NCBI RefSeq assembly: GCF_007829885.1 | Contig: NZ_VIWW01000001.1 | Location: 62,001 to 126,000 of the forward strand | Origin: Streptomyces brevispora | GTDB lineage: Bacteria > Actinomycetota > Actinomycetes > Streptomycetales > Streptomycetaceae | Reading direction: 5' to 3' | Length of the DNA stretch: 64,000 nt | Shown here: one piece after another, positions 52,854 through 60,162 of the stretch | Numbering within the stretch: the first letter of the stretch is position 1 | Layout of the letters: each line of letters starts with the position of its first letter | Notes under the pieces: model-generated | The model's database searches: none | What the model was told of the DNA's origin: nothing | The model's input: the letters and a program-made list of their open reading frames with translations, nothing else | Made by a program: the position numbers and the translations under genes

Positions 52854-52951
52854 TGACCTGTCTCAGCGAAGGTTGCTCAGGTCTCACCGAAGCTGCTCAG
52901 ATCCAGCTTCGTCTCAGCGAGTGCGCTATCTCAGCTGTTCGTCTCAGTGAA
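52854..52951 (+). repeat. Left end: TnsB-type binding-site array
   Basis: Four copies of TCTCA(G/C)(C/T)GA(A/G): 52861-52870, 52882-52891, 52912-52921, 52942-52951. Spacing from the tip is 21, 30, 30 bp. A partial copy (TCTCAGCTG) starts at 52929. Confidence 0.82.
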
Positions 52952-53118
52952 TCTGCTCTGCCGAGCGGTCCCGGGTGACGCAGCCTCAGGCCCGTTCCAG
53001 CACCTTGACCTGCGGGTTTTTGTTGGGGTGACGGTGGTGACGCACTTTCCGCCCATTCCTCTGCTCCTGCCTTGCCCCTGCCTGGAAGCGCAGATGGACG
53101 CGCTGATAGAACGCCGTC

Positions 53119-53529
53119 ATGACGTACCGATTCACCGCCCGCGCCGCCAGAACCGAGATCGACCCCGACGGCTACTTCACTGAAGCAGCCCTTGCCGAGC
53201 GAGAGGACGGCAGCGGCTTCATCCTGATGTTCATGGCGGGAGAGGACGAGCCCGACGACCAGGAGATAGCCCTCGGGATGGACACGCACTGCCTGGTCAC
53301 AGCTGGCCAGGGGACCGCATACGGCTGTGTGCGTGAAGCCGTTCTGACGGGCAACGTCCTCCATGTCTCACTGAACCCTGACGCTCTGGAAGACCTGCGA
53401 TTGGATGACAGCGAGATCGAGGCCGTCATCGAAGCACCGGCCGAAGACGTCGTCCAGTTCCGTGAAGTCCTTGCCCAGGTACTCAACTACGGGCGTGCGG
53501 ACGCCGTACCCAGCCGCCTCGCCGTCTGA
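53119..53529 (+). CDS. Immunity protein 10 (Imm10) family protein
   Basis: 136 residues from ATG 53119. MTYRFTARAARTEIDPDGYF at the start; the C-terminal part LHVSLNPDALEDLRLDDSEI EAVIEAPAEDVVQFREVLAQ VLNYG is typical of the Imm10 family, which protects against polymorphic toxins in contact-dependent systems. No toxin gene is nearby, so it is an orphan carried as transposon cargo. Codon use is less GC-extreme than neighbouring chromosomal genes. Confidence 0.75.
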   Translation: MTYRFTARAARTEIDPDGYFTEAALAEREDGSGFILMFMAGEDEPDDQEIALGMDTHCLVTAGQGTAYGCVREAVLTGNVLHVSLNPDALEDLRLDDSEIEAVIEAPAEDVVQFREVLAQVLNYGRADAVPSRLAV

Positions 53530-53591
53530 GCCGATGTCCCCGCCGACTGCCCAGGCACCAAGGCGAAGACGAGGCCCCGTGCTCAGTTGCC

Positions 53592-53687
53592 GCTACTGAG
53601 GTTTGATGCGTGATGTCGCTGGGTCGACGCCTTGCACTGCGAAGAGGAGGGCCCGCCCCGCGGCATCATGCGAAGATCACCAGTAAC
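53592..53687 (+). repeat. MITE-like copy 1 (left of dinB)
   Basis: 96 bp, starting GCTACTGAGGTTTGATG and ending ATCACCAGTAAC; terminal GTTACTG/CAGTAAC inverted repeat with one mismatch in this copy. About 90% identical, in inverted orientation, to 54369-54464. Confidence 0.8.
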
Positions 53688-53781
53688 ACCCCGATGTCCC
53701 CAACCGTGACCGAGATCGTAAATCGCGGAAGAGCCCGTCATCCAGGGCCCCCTCCCGACCGCCCTGGTAGCGTGCGCCGGC

Positions 53782-54297
53782 ATGTCATTGGAACTGGAAC
53801 GCCCCCCGCGCCAAGCGGACGAACGCACCGCGCTCATCGGCTGGCTGGACCTGCAGCGGCAGATCCTGCGCTGGAAATGCAAAGGGCTGAGCGACAAGGA
53901 CGCGCGCCGCCCGGTCATCCCGACCTCACCAGCCATGACGATGGCCGGTCTCATCTCCCACATGCGCTGGACCGAGCACATATGGCTGGAAGTGCTGTTC
54001 CTCGGCGGCGACAAGAAGCAGAACCCCGCATTCGACGAGTCAAGCAAGAACGCCGACTGGCACACCGACGGCCGCCCCCTCGCAGAGCTCCTCGCGGAGT
54101 ACAAGGCCCAGTGCGCCCGCAGCAACGAGATCGTTGCCGCGGCCGACCTGGACGACGCCGGCCGCCACCCCGACTTCCGCGACGGCAGCGCCAACCTCCG
54201 CTGGATACTGATCCACCTCGTCGAGGAGACGGGGCGACACGCGGGGCACGCGGACATCGTCCGGGAGCTACTCGACGGCACGAAGGGCTACTACTAG
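53782..54297 (+). CDS. DinB-family (DUF664) protein
   Basis: 171 residues from ATG 53782. Four-helix-bundle with the conserved metal-binding histidines: MTMAGLISHMRWTEHIWLEV (H), LRWILIHLVEETGRHAGHAD (HxxxETxRHxGHxD). These are thiol-dependent or metal-binding enzymes of the DinB/MSMEG-like group; despite the name there is no link to DNA polymerase IV. It is boxed by two inverted 96-bp repeats and lies inside the Tn7-like element. Confidence 0.85.
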   Translation: MSLELERPPRQADERTALIGWLDLQRQILRWKCKGLSDKDARRPVIPTSPAMTMAGLISHMRWTEHIWLEVLFLGGDKKQNPAFDESSKNADWHTDGRPLAELLAEYKAQCARSNEIVAAADLDDAGRHPDFRDGSANLRWILIHLVEETGRHAGHADIVRELLDGTKGYY

Positions 54298-54368
54298 CGC
54301 AGCTCCGTGAAGCGGGCCCTTCCCTCAGGAGCCAGGCCAACACGCCTCACGACCAATGCGGAGAGCCC

Positions 54369-54464
54369 GTTACTGGTGATTTTCGCATGATGCCCCGCGG
54401 TGAACCCTCGTCTTCGCAGTTCAAGGCGTCGACCCAGCGACATCACGCATCAAATCTCAGTAAC
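54369..54464 (-). repeat. MITE-like copy 2 (right of dinB)
   Basis: 96 bp, inverted copy of 53592-53687 with terminal GTTACTG/CAGTAAC. It overlaps the last 15 bases of tniQ, which therefore ends ...LAVTEI using repeat sequence. Confidence 0.82.
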
Positions 54465-55358
54465 AGCGAGTTTGCGACGGCGGCGCTGGGCTTTCTCCCG
54501 GCAGCTCCTCGAGCACCATCGACGGACTCGTCCGAACCTGTCGCTCTCGATGGGGTCCTGACAGTGCTCGCAGATCCGGATCCTGTAAGGAGCTGGGTCG
54601 AGTCCGCGGCGGGCTCGTTGGCCGCAGAGATATGAACACCAGCGTCGCTGGCCAGCTGTCGGCTTCGCTTTCGGCAGTGGCTCCTGGCAGAACTCACAGG
54701 TCTCGGCTGGTGGGCGGAGAAACAGTTCGGGCGAATCGAGTCGACTCCAGCGGCGGGCGTGCTGCCGGCAGGCCGCTGAGCACGTCTGGCGGTGCGATCG
54801 CGAGCCCGGAGGCAGCGGTTTTTCGCAGGCTATGCAGCGACGGTCTCCTTGATGGGCAGGTTCATCGTCGCCTCTGGAAACCGTCGAGGAGAGGCGTCCC
54901 TGCTGGCGTTGGAGGTAGGCGGTGCGGCGGCATGCCGATGAGCAGAGCCGGTGGCGCTGTCCGGTCTGGATCTTCATCGGCTTCTGGCAGATGCGGCAGG
55001 GCTCCGTGGTTTGCCGTCGGCGGTGGGCCCGGGTCCTGCAGCGCATGGAACAGAGGATTGCCCGCCGCCCGAAGGTATCGCTGGGCGGGATATCTGTGCT
55101 GCATTCCACGCATTTCTTCGTCTCGAGTGTTGTTCGCAGAAGGTCAGGATCACGGCCGGTGATCGCGGCGAGGCGGGCCCACGACGGTTTGCCCCGAGGG
55201 CCAGGCGGTTCGTTGAGGAATTTCCGCAGGTAGGGGGGCGGCAGGTGGTTGGCCTGCGCGAGACGCCGGATGAACATGGGACCGCCCTCTCCCGCCTTCG
55301 GCCGGACCTGGAAGGGAAGTAGGACGAGCTGCGGCTCGGCGTCGGCGGGTGCTGTCAC
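54450..55358 (-). CDS. tniQ: TniQ-family target-selection protein with five zinc-finger-like units
   Basis: 302 residues from GTG 55358 (GTGA overlap with tnsC). The N-terminal region LLPFQVRPKAGEGGPMFIRR LAQANHLPPPYLRKFLNEPP resembles TniQ. Then five CxxC ... CxxxC pairs follow: CVEC/CSMRC, CRIC/CSSAC, CIAC/CSAAC, CEFC/CSYLC, CEHC/CSRSC. TniQ/TnsD proteins choose the insertion site and recruit TnsC. The last five codons come from a 96-bp MITE-like insertion, so the original C terminus may be lost. Confidence 0.78.
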   Translation of the reverse strand: MTAPADAEPQLVLLPFQVRPKAGEGGPMFIRRLAQANHLPPPYLRKFLNEPPGPRGKPSWARLAAITGRDPDLLRTTLETKKCVECSTDIPPSDTFGRRAILCSMRCRTRAHRRRQTTEPCRICQKPMKIQTGQRHRLCSSACRRTAYLQRQQGRLSSTVSRGDDEPAHQGDRRCIACEKPLPPGSRSHRQTCSAACRQHARRWSRLDSPELFLRPPAETCEFCQEPLPKAKPTAGQRRWCSYLCGQRARRGLDPAPYRIRICEHCQDPIESDRFGRVRRWCSRSCREKAQRRRRKLAVTEI

Positions 55359-56419
55359 CCTGTCCCGCCCGCTGTTGGCGGGTTGTTCGGGCGATTGCGC
55401 CCGGAGGCGATGTCCAAGTCGACAGCCAGCAGTCCGCTTTTAGTGATCTTCTCGGTGCCGCTCAGGATGGCGTCGACGGCAGCCCCGCGGATCTGGTGGG
55501 CGAGGGTGCCGATCATGCCGCTGGTCCGGGTGTGGAGGAAGCGGTCAAGTCGGGCCAGGGTGCCGCGTTGGTGCCGGTGCAGGAGGAGGGTTTCCTCCAT
55601 CTGCGCCACAAGCCCTTTCCATTCCTTGTTGTAGGGGAACTGGTGGGTGATCACAGAGGTGAAGCGTCCTGCAATCTGGTCACCGCGGGTGCCGGAGAGA
55701 AGCCCCCCGGATTCGATGTCGATTCCGGCGTAGGCGAACGTAGCTGGGATGCGCTCGGAGAAGTATTTGAGGGTGTCGGACGCCTCAGCTCCCGTGCGGG
55801 TGTGCAGGGAGATGTTATGGATCTCGTCGACCAGGACCAGGCCGGTGCGGGCGGTGGTGCAGACACCGACCACGGCTTCGGTCAGGTCGGTGAAGTTCAG
55901 GCTGCGGGTGACGGGGAGGCCGAGGAAGCGAGCGAACTCGGCGGCGATCATGCGGGAAGTCGCGGATGGCGGGACGGTGACGTAGATGACCGGAATGCGT
56001 TCGTCCTGGTCCGGGTGCCGGCGCCGGTCCACGAGTTCGTGGGCCAGGCCGAGTTGGGTGAGAGCGATCGTCTTGCCGGTGTTCGCTGGCCCGGAGACGA
56101 GCAGGCCGCGGCGGGCGCTCACCGCGCCGCGGTTCAGGATGATCAGGCGACGTCCGCAGGTCACGCTGTGCCGGACTGTGGACGTGGCGATCACTTGCAG
56201 GCGCGCATGATGGTCCAGCCGGTCGTCGTCGTAGGCGTTCTTCTTCTCCTTCGCCGACGGATCCGACTCAGCCGCCGCAACGAGGGCCTCGTACTCGGCC
56301 TCGCTCGCGATGGCCATCGGCTGGCCCAGGGATGTCGCGATGAACTTGCGCCATCCGAGCAGGGTGGTCAGATGCCGGCCGAAGTCGTCGCCAGCCTGGC
56401 CGGGTATTGGCATGATCAC
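55355..56419 (-). CDS. tnsC: TnsC/TniB-type AAA+ ATPase
   Basis: 354 residues from GTG 56419 (ATG 56413 also in frame). Walker A GPANTGKTIAL at 110-120, Walker B GLVLVDEIHNI at about 193-203. It polymerises on DNA, links TniQ to the TnsAB transposase and provides target immunity in Tn7-like systems. Overlaps tnsB by GTGA and tniQ by GTGA, so the three are translated together. Confidence 0.88.
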   Translation of the reverse strand: MIMPIPGQAGDDFGRHLTTLLGWRKFIATSLGQPMAIASEAEYEALVAAAESDPSAKEKKNAYDDDRLDHHARLQVIATSTVRHSVTCGRRLIILNRGAVSARRGLLVSGPANTGKTIALTQLGLAHELVDRRRHPDQDERIPVIYVTVPPSATSRMIAAEFARFLGLPVTRSLNFTDLTEAVVGVCTTARTGLVLVDEIHNISLHTRTGAEASDTLKYFSERIPATFAYAGIDIESGGLLSGTRGDQIAGRFTSVITHQFPYNKEWKGLVAQMEETLLLHRHQRGTLARLDRFLHTRTSGMIGTLAHQIRGAAVDAILSGTEKITKSGLLAVDLDIASGRNRPNNPPTAGGTG

Positions 56420-58548
56420 GAACGTCTCCAGGGGTCCTCAAGAGGGTCGAAGAGTCCCAGCGGGATCACCTCGGCCATCTCCTCTTCGTCCATGGGGTCC
56501 TCGGTGGCTGGCGCGTCTGCGGGCTGCGGCTCGGGAAGGACGACAGGGGCAGGAGCCGTCACCTTGGTCCGGGCCGCCACTTGACGGTCGCGCTTGGAGG
56601 GCCTGTTCTTCTTCCTCTTCCGGCCGGGCTCAGCCGGATCCGGTCCGGCGTTCGCACGGGTCAGCAAAGCGGCCACGGCCTCAGCGAGTTCTTCCTCGGT
56701 GGCCTTGGGAAGTTGGTGACTGACGTGGTCCCAGGCGAGGTCACCGAAAGGAACAGGCGTCCGCTTCAGGTACTTCCACGTCGCCTGGACCCACTCGTCT
56801 TCACCGCGGTGGTTACGTACCCAGACGCGCGAGACGTCGTAGGGGTCCCGATGGACCTCCCAGAGCCCGCGCTTGGCCGTGACACCTGAATCGCGCCGAC
56901 GCATGGGCCCGAGTTCCGGAGCGTCGTAGGTGCGGTTATTGATGCGAACGCCGTAGGAGTTGACGGCCCGCCAGGCAGCGGGCAGAAGCTCGGTGTAGTC
57001 GTCTGCGCTGAGCGCGACCGGGACGTAGCCGCTGGACTCCACCAGCGCGGCGTACTTCTGGTTCGGAGTGAAAAGCCGCCCGGGGTGGTCGGGTTCTCGC
57101 AGCCCGTCGTGTGGGCGGTTCTGCCACTTGGCGATCACCCATTCATCGAGGAGATCCTGCAACTCGGGCAGTGACCACAGGTTTTCCTTCTCCGGGTGTC
57201 GGCCGCGTCGGTCAGTGTTTCGGCCGGTGTATCCGGGGAGGAACTGCACGAACATCGTGGCAACCGAGCCCAGCATCTTCTCGATGTGGCCCTTCTCGAA
57301 GGGCGAGCCTTTGTGGGTCGGCTGGAACTCGATCTCCAGGAACCTGCACGATGCCCGGAAGTTGTGCGAGATGAACGCCTTGCCGTGATCGCAGACGATC
57401 ATCTCCGGGACGATCACCGGCTTGGCAGCCGCATGCTCCAGACGCTCATCCAGTGTCAGCAGCCTGCGGTGAGGCAGCACGGAGCGGGACATCTTGAGGG
57501 CATCCACCCAGCCCGGCCGCATCAACTCGGGCGTGACCGTCCTGGCCAGCAGCACGCTGGCATCGACGGACTTCGTCGACGGCCGCAGGACAAGCGCCGT
57601 CGGGGTCCGGGTCGCGACATCGATCATGCCTGTGAGCTCGACTTTGCCGACCACTCCGTTGTCGAGACGGACCATCACGTCCAGCGGGGTGGAGTCGATC
57701 TGCATGACCTCACCCGGAGCGCTCACCGTCAGCTCTCCCAAGGTCGTGCCCGCCGTATGAGCTTTCGACCGGCGCGTCACCGCCGAGCCCAGGGTGTGAG
57801 TACCCGCCGTCAGTTTCTCCACCAACCGGTAGAGCGTGGCCCGAGAGGGCCACTCGGGCTCCGCCTGTCCGTCCTCGGTCTCATCCTCGGGCTCGTCCCC
57901 GCTCTCCGTCTCGTCTTCGTCCTCGGTCTGCGTGAGGATCTCTCGCGTCCGCCAGATCAGGTAAGACGCGGTCCGAGTAGAGGGGTCGATACCTTCCTCG
58001 ATGGCCTGGCGCATCGCCTCGACCACTCTGATGTCCACCGCCCCGAACTCCGGCCGCTTGCGGGCCGCCCGGTGATCGGCCAGCCCGGCAACCCCTTCCT
58101 TGAGGTAGCGGCGACGCAGCCGGGCGACCGTGTAGGCCGTGACCGGGCGCCCGGACCGGGACAGCTCGGCCGCCTTGGCCTCGTCCCGTGCGGCCACCGA
58201 TGTGCCGACCCGGTATTCCTCGCGCGGCGTCGCGCCGGGCTCCGCGTCCGGTGGAAGTCCATGTACGACTTCCAAAATGTGGCCCTCCCACCACAGAGCC
58301 TGCTTGAGCGCTGCGGCAGGCAGCAGGTCCAAGCCGGATGAGGCAGGCAACGGCATCCGCTCCGCGCCGAACAAGACCTCGAAGTCCTCCGCCGCGAACA
58401 GCTCGAGCAAAGCCACCACGCGATGCGGAGCCTCCGCGTCCTCCAGGACCGCGGCCTGCGCGGTCACTTCGAGCACTCCGCGGACCTGCCCGTCGAACCG
58501 AACCCGCTTGCCAACTGCCAGAATCGGCGGGCGCCTCAGCCGGCCCAT
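56416..58548 (-). CDS. tnsB: TnsB-type DDE transposase
   Basis: 710 residues from ATG 58548 with GGAGGGG 8 bases upstream (a longer form to 58629 would overlap tnsA more). Order: helix-turn-helix region (about 125-160), acidic linker (DEDETESGDEPEDETEDGQ), RNase-H-fold core with D285 (MQIDSTPLD), D387 (IVCDHGKAF) and E423 (PFEKGHIEKMLG), 35 residues between last two, then Mu-type C-terminal beta-barrel and a basic tail (RKRKKNRPSKRDRQ). It binds the end repeats and cuts/joins the 3' strands. Confidence 0.9.
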   Translation of the reverse strand: MGRLRRPPILAVGKRVRFDGQVRGVLEVTAQAAVLEDAEAPHRVVALLELFAAEDFEVLFGAERMPLPASSGLDLLPAAALKQALWWEGHILEVVHGLPPDAEPGATPREEYRVGTSVAARDEAKAAELSRSGRPVTAYTVARLRRRYLKEGVAGLADHRAARKRPEFGAVDIRVVEAMRQAIEEGIDPSTRTASYLIWRTREILTQTEDEDETESGDEPEDETEDGQAEPEWPSRATLYRLVEKLTAGTHTLGSAVTRRSKAHTAGTTLGELTVSAPGEVMQIDSTPLDVMVRLDNGVVGKVELTGMIDVATRTPTALVLRPSTKSVDASVLLARTVTPELMRPGWVDALKMSRSVLPHRRLLTLDERLEHAAAKPVIVPEMIVCDHGKAFISHNFRASCRFLEIEFQPTHKGSPFEKGHIEKMLGSVATMFVQFLPGYTGRNTDRRGRHPEKENLWSLPELQDLLDEWVIAKWQNRPHDGLREPDHPGRLFTPNQKYAALVESSGYVPVALSADDYTELLPAAWRAVNSYGVRINNRTYDAPELGPMRRRDSGVTAKRGLWEVHRDPYDVSRVWVRNHRGEDEWVQATWKYLKRTPVPFGDLAWDHVSHQLPKATEEELAEAVAALLTRANAGPDPAEPGRKRKKNRPSKRDRQVAARTKVTAPAPVVLPEPQPADAPATEDPMDEEEMAEVIPLGLFDPLEDPWRRS

Positions 58549-59297
58549 TGCCGCCGCCCCTCCGCCCAGACCAGGCTTCCGGTCTCCAGCAGCCCTCCCG
58601 AGAGATCCACCTTCAGCTTCCCCAACCACAACAGGTGGAACAGCACCGGCAAGACCTGGATCCGGTCGCCGACGAGCTCAGCACCATCCCACAGGCGCCT
58701 CGGCTCGCTGAATGCCTCCAGGAGTCGCTCAACTACCGCCGCCGGTCGACCGCAGCGTGCCCTGCGATACCGCGCCAGCCACCGGACGTTAGCCATGAGA
58801 ATCGGCTCCGGACGGCCCGCCCACTCGAACTCCCAGCCCACCGAAGAGCAGGCCCGCTGAGTCGCCGCGAAGGCATCCCGCGTGTCCTCGTCCATGTCGT
58901 CCTCGGCGCGGACATCCACAATCCGAGCCTGGCCCGTAGCCAGCCGGACAAAGTAGTCGGGAGCATGACGGCGCCGCCGTTCGCCGTCATGCCAGTGCAG
59001 CCAGAACGGCTGCGAAGATATCGCCCTGACCTGTGGATCTTTATCGAGCAGGATCAGCCGGTCTCGCTCGAGCCAAGACTCATAGCCCACATGATCCCGT
59101 ACGGTCACCGAGTAGTACCAGCCTGCGAAACCCGGTGTTCCCTTGTCCCAACGAAACGGCCGGACAGGCTCGACTGCCTCGAACGGAACCTGCCAACTCG
59201 ACCCCAGAGCATGCTTGCGACGTTCACCGTTACTGAGAAAGTCCAGCTCAAACGCCGTTAACGCTTCATCGCCGTACGCACGCGACAGCGCCTCCAC
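58536..59297 (-). CDS. tnsA: TnsA-type endonuclease subunit
   Basis: 253 residues from GTG 59297; the frame stays open to a TTG at 59333, which would start 3 bp from a TnsB-type site and is less likely. Restriction-like core: HVGYESWLERDRLILLDKDP (Glu73/Glu77), RRHAPDYFVR (Asp114), ARIVDVRAED (Asp128, with Arg where Tn7 has Lys). It cuts the 5' strands so the element moves by cut-and-paste. The C-terminal part interacts with TnsC in Tn7. The product ends 13 bp inside tnsB. Confidence 0.85.
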   Translation of the reverse strand: MEALSRAYGDEALTAFELDFLSNGERRKHALGSSWQVPFEAVEPVRPFRWDKGTPGFAGWYYSVTVRDHVGYESWLERDRLILLDKDPQVRAISSQPFWLHWHDGERRRRHAPDYFVRLATGQARIVDVRAEDDMDEDTRDAFAATQRACSSVGWEFEWAGRPEPILMANVRWLARYRRARCGRPAAVVERLLEAFSEPRRLWDGAELVGDRIQVLPVLFHLLWLGKLKVDLSGGLLETGSLVWAEGRRQWAG

Positions 59298-59335
59298 TGC
59301 ACCCCCAACCCGGCAGGCCGAGCAGATTCTCAACC

Positions 59336-59403
59336 TTCGGTGAGACTAACGGGCGTTTCAGCAACTTCGCTGAGATTCACGGAATCTTCAATGAGACAGG
59401 TCA
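59336..59403 (-). repeat. Right end: TnsB-type binding-site array
   Basis: Three copies on the minus strand: 59387-59396 (TCTCATTGAA), 59366-59375 (TCTCAGCGAA), 59336-59345 (TCTCACCGAA). Spacing from the tip is 21 then 30 bp, the same as at the left end. The innermost copy adjoins the tnsA start region. Confidence 0.82.
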
Positions 59404-59410
59404 GCTTCAA
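59404..59410. repeat. Right target-site duplication of the Tn7-like element
   Basis: GCTTCAA directly outside the right terminal repeat, identical to 52847-52853. Removing the element and one copy joins ...CGCACGGCTTCAA to CATCGAGGTG.... Confidence 0.7.
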
Positions 59411-60109
59411 CATCGAGGTGCGTCTGGACGCGTTCACGCTCTTCAACCAGCAGGACGACCCACAGACCCTGATCACGGCCGAGCCGATCGGACCCTCGGC
59501 CGTGATCAGCCGACGCACCGGTGAGCGGCGGCATCTTCGTCTCCGGAGCCCTGAACGGCGGCCGCGTCGGGGGCACACGCCTGGAGACCGGCGCGATCCA
59601 CAGCTGTCCTCCGACACTGAACCCGGACCGATGGACACGGAACCTGGGCCACTCCATGGTTTGTGACAGCGAGGTTGGACCGCCGCAGGTCAGCGCGTTG
59701 CAGGGACCTTCGATGGAGTGGTGGACCGGCGCTCTGCGTAGGTGGTTCTGCACGCGTGGCATCGGATCCGAGCAGTTGACACGGCGGCACACTCCGAAGG
59801 AGGACTACCTCAAGATCGTCCGCTTCACGGAAAGGGCCGAAGACCCAGCGCTGCGATGCCGTCGACACGGTTGCGGAACGACCGCTGGATCGTTCTCGTC
59901 AGTGACGATCCGCCCCCGCATCTCTCGCGACAGCGGCCCACCCACCTTGACCTGCGACGGACCATAGGGAGCCGACCATCACCGGGGCACCATTCCCCAC
60001 GGCATCACCGCACCACGACCCAGGTGACGGACGGCACCAGCAACACGGAACGGCCACGAACGGAGCCGGGTCCAGCACGAGTACCCCCCACACGTGCAGC
60101 GGGTCCTGG
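59411..60109. other. Gap without a supported gene
   Basis: About 700 bp. Short readings such as FNIEVRLDAFTLFNQQDDPQ (plus strand, starting in the target duplication) and RRHTPKEDYLKIVRFTERAE look coding-like but belong to no family I recognise and have no clear start. It may be decayed sequence in the target region of the transposon. Confidence 0.4.
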
Positions 60110-60140
60110 TTGACCTTGACACGGTGGCAGGGCTTTCACT
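60110..60140 (+). promoter_or_regulatory. MerR-type promoter with 19-bp spacer
   Basis: -35 TTGACC (60110-60115), 19 bp, -10-like TTCACT (60135-60140). The spacer holds a dyad CCTTGACAC-G-GTGGCAGGG (7 of 9 pairs). MerR proteins act on exactly such over-long spacers. It precedes the HEAT gene and the MerR-HEAT gene. Confidence 0.6.
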
Positions 60141-60162
60141 GCTCGCCAAGGAGGTGATCTCG

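Larger units (their letters stand above)
52854..59403. mobile_element. Tn7-like transposon (TnsA-TnsB-TnsC-TniQ type), 6.55 kb
   Basis: Bounded by a 12-bp inverted repeat TGACCTGTCTCA (52854-52865; reverse complement at 59392-59403) and a 7-bp direct duplication GCTTCAA. Both ends carry several copies of a 10-bp sequence close to TCTCAGCGAA. The transposition genes tnsA, tnsB, tnsC, tniQ start at the right end and read leftwards, the same layout as in Tn7. Cargo between tniQ and the left end: an Imm10 gene and a dinB gene inside an inverted 96-bp repeat pair. All key catalytic residues I could check are present, but tniQ has an altered 3' end. No cas genes or CRISPR array. Confidence 0.88.

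Noticed and set aside
53782..54297. DNA polymerase IV (dinB of E. coli)
   Set aside because: The DinB family meant here is a small four-helix metal-binding protein; no polymerase motifs.
52854..59403. CRISPR-associated transposon (CAST)
   Set aside because: No cas12k or Cascade gene and no CRISPR-like array between the ends; the short end repeats are transposase sites, not spacers and repeats.
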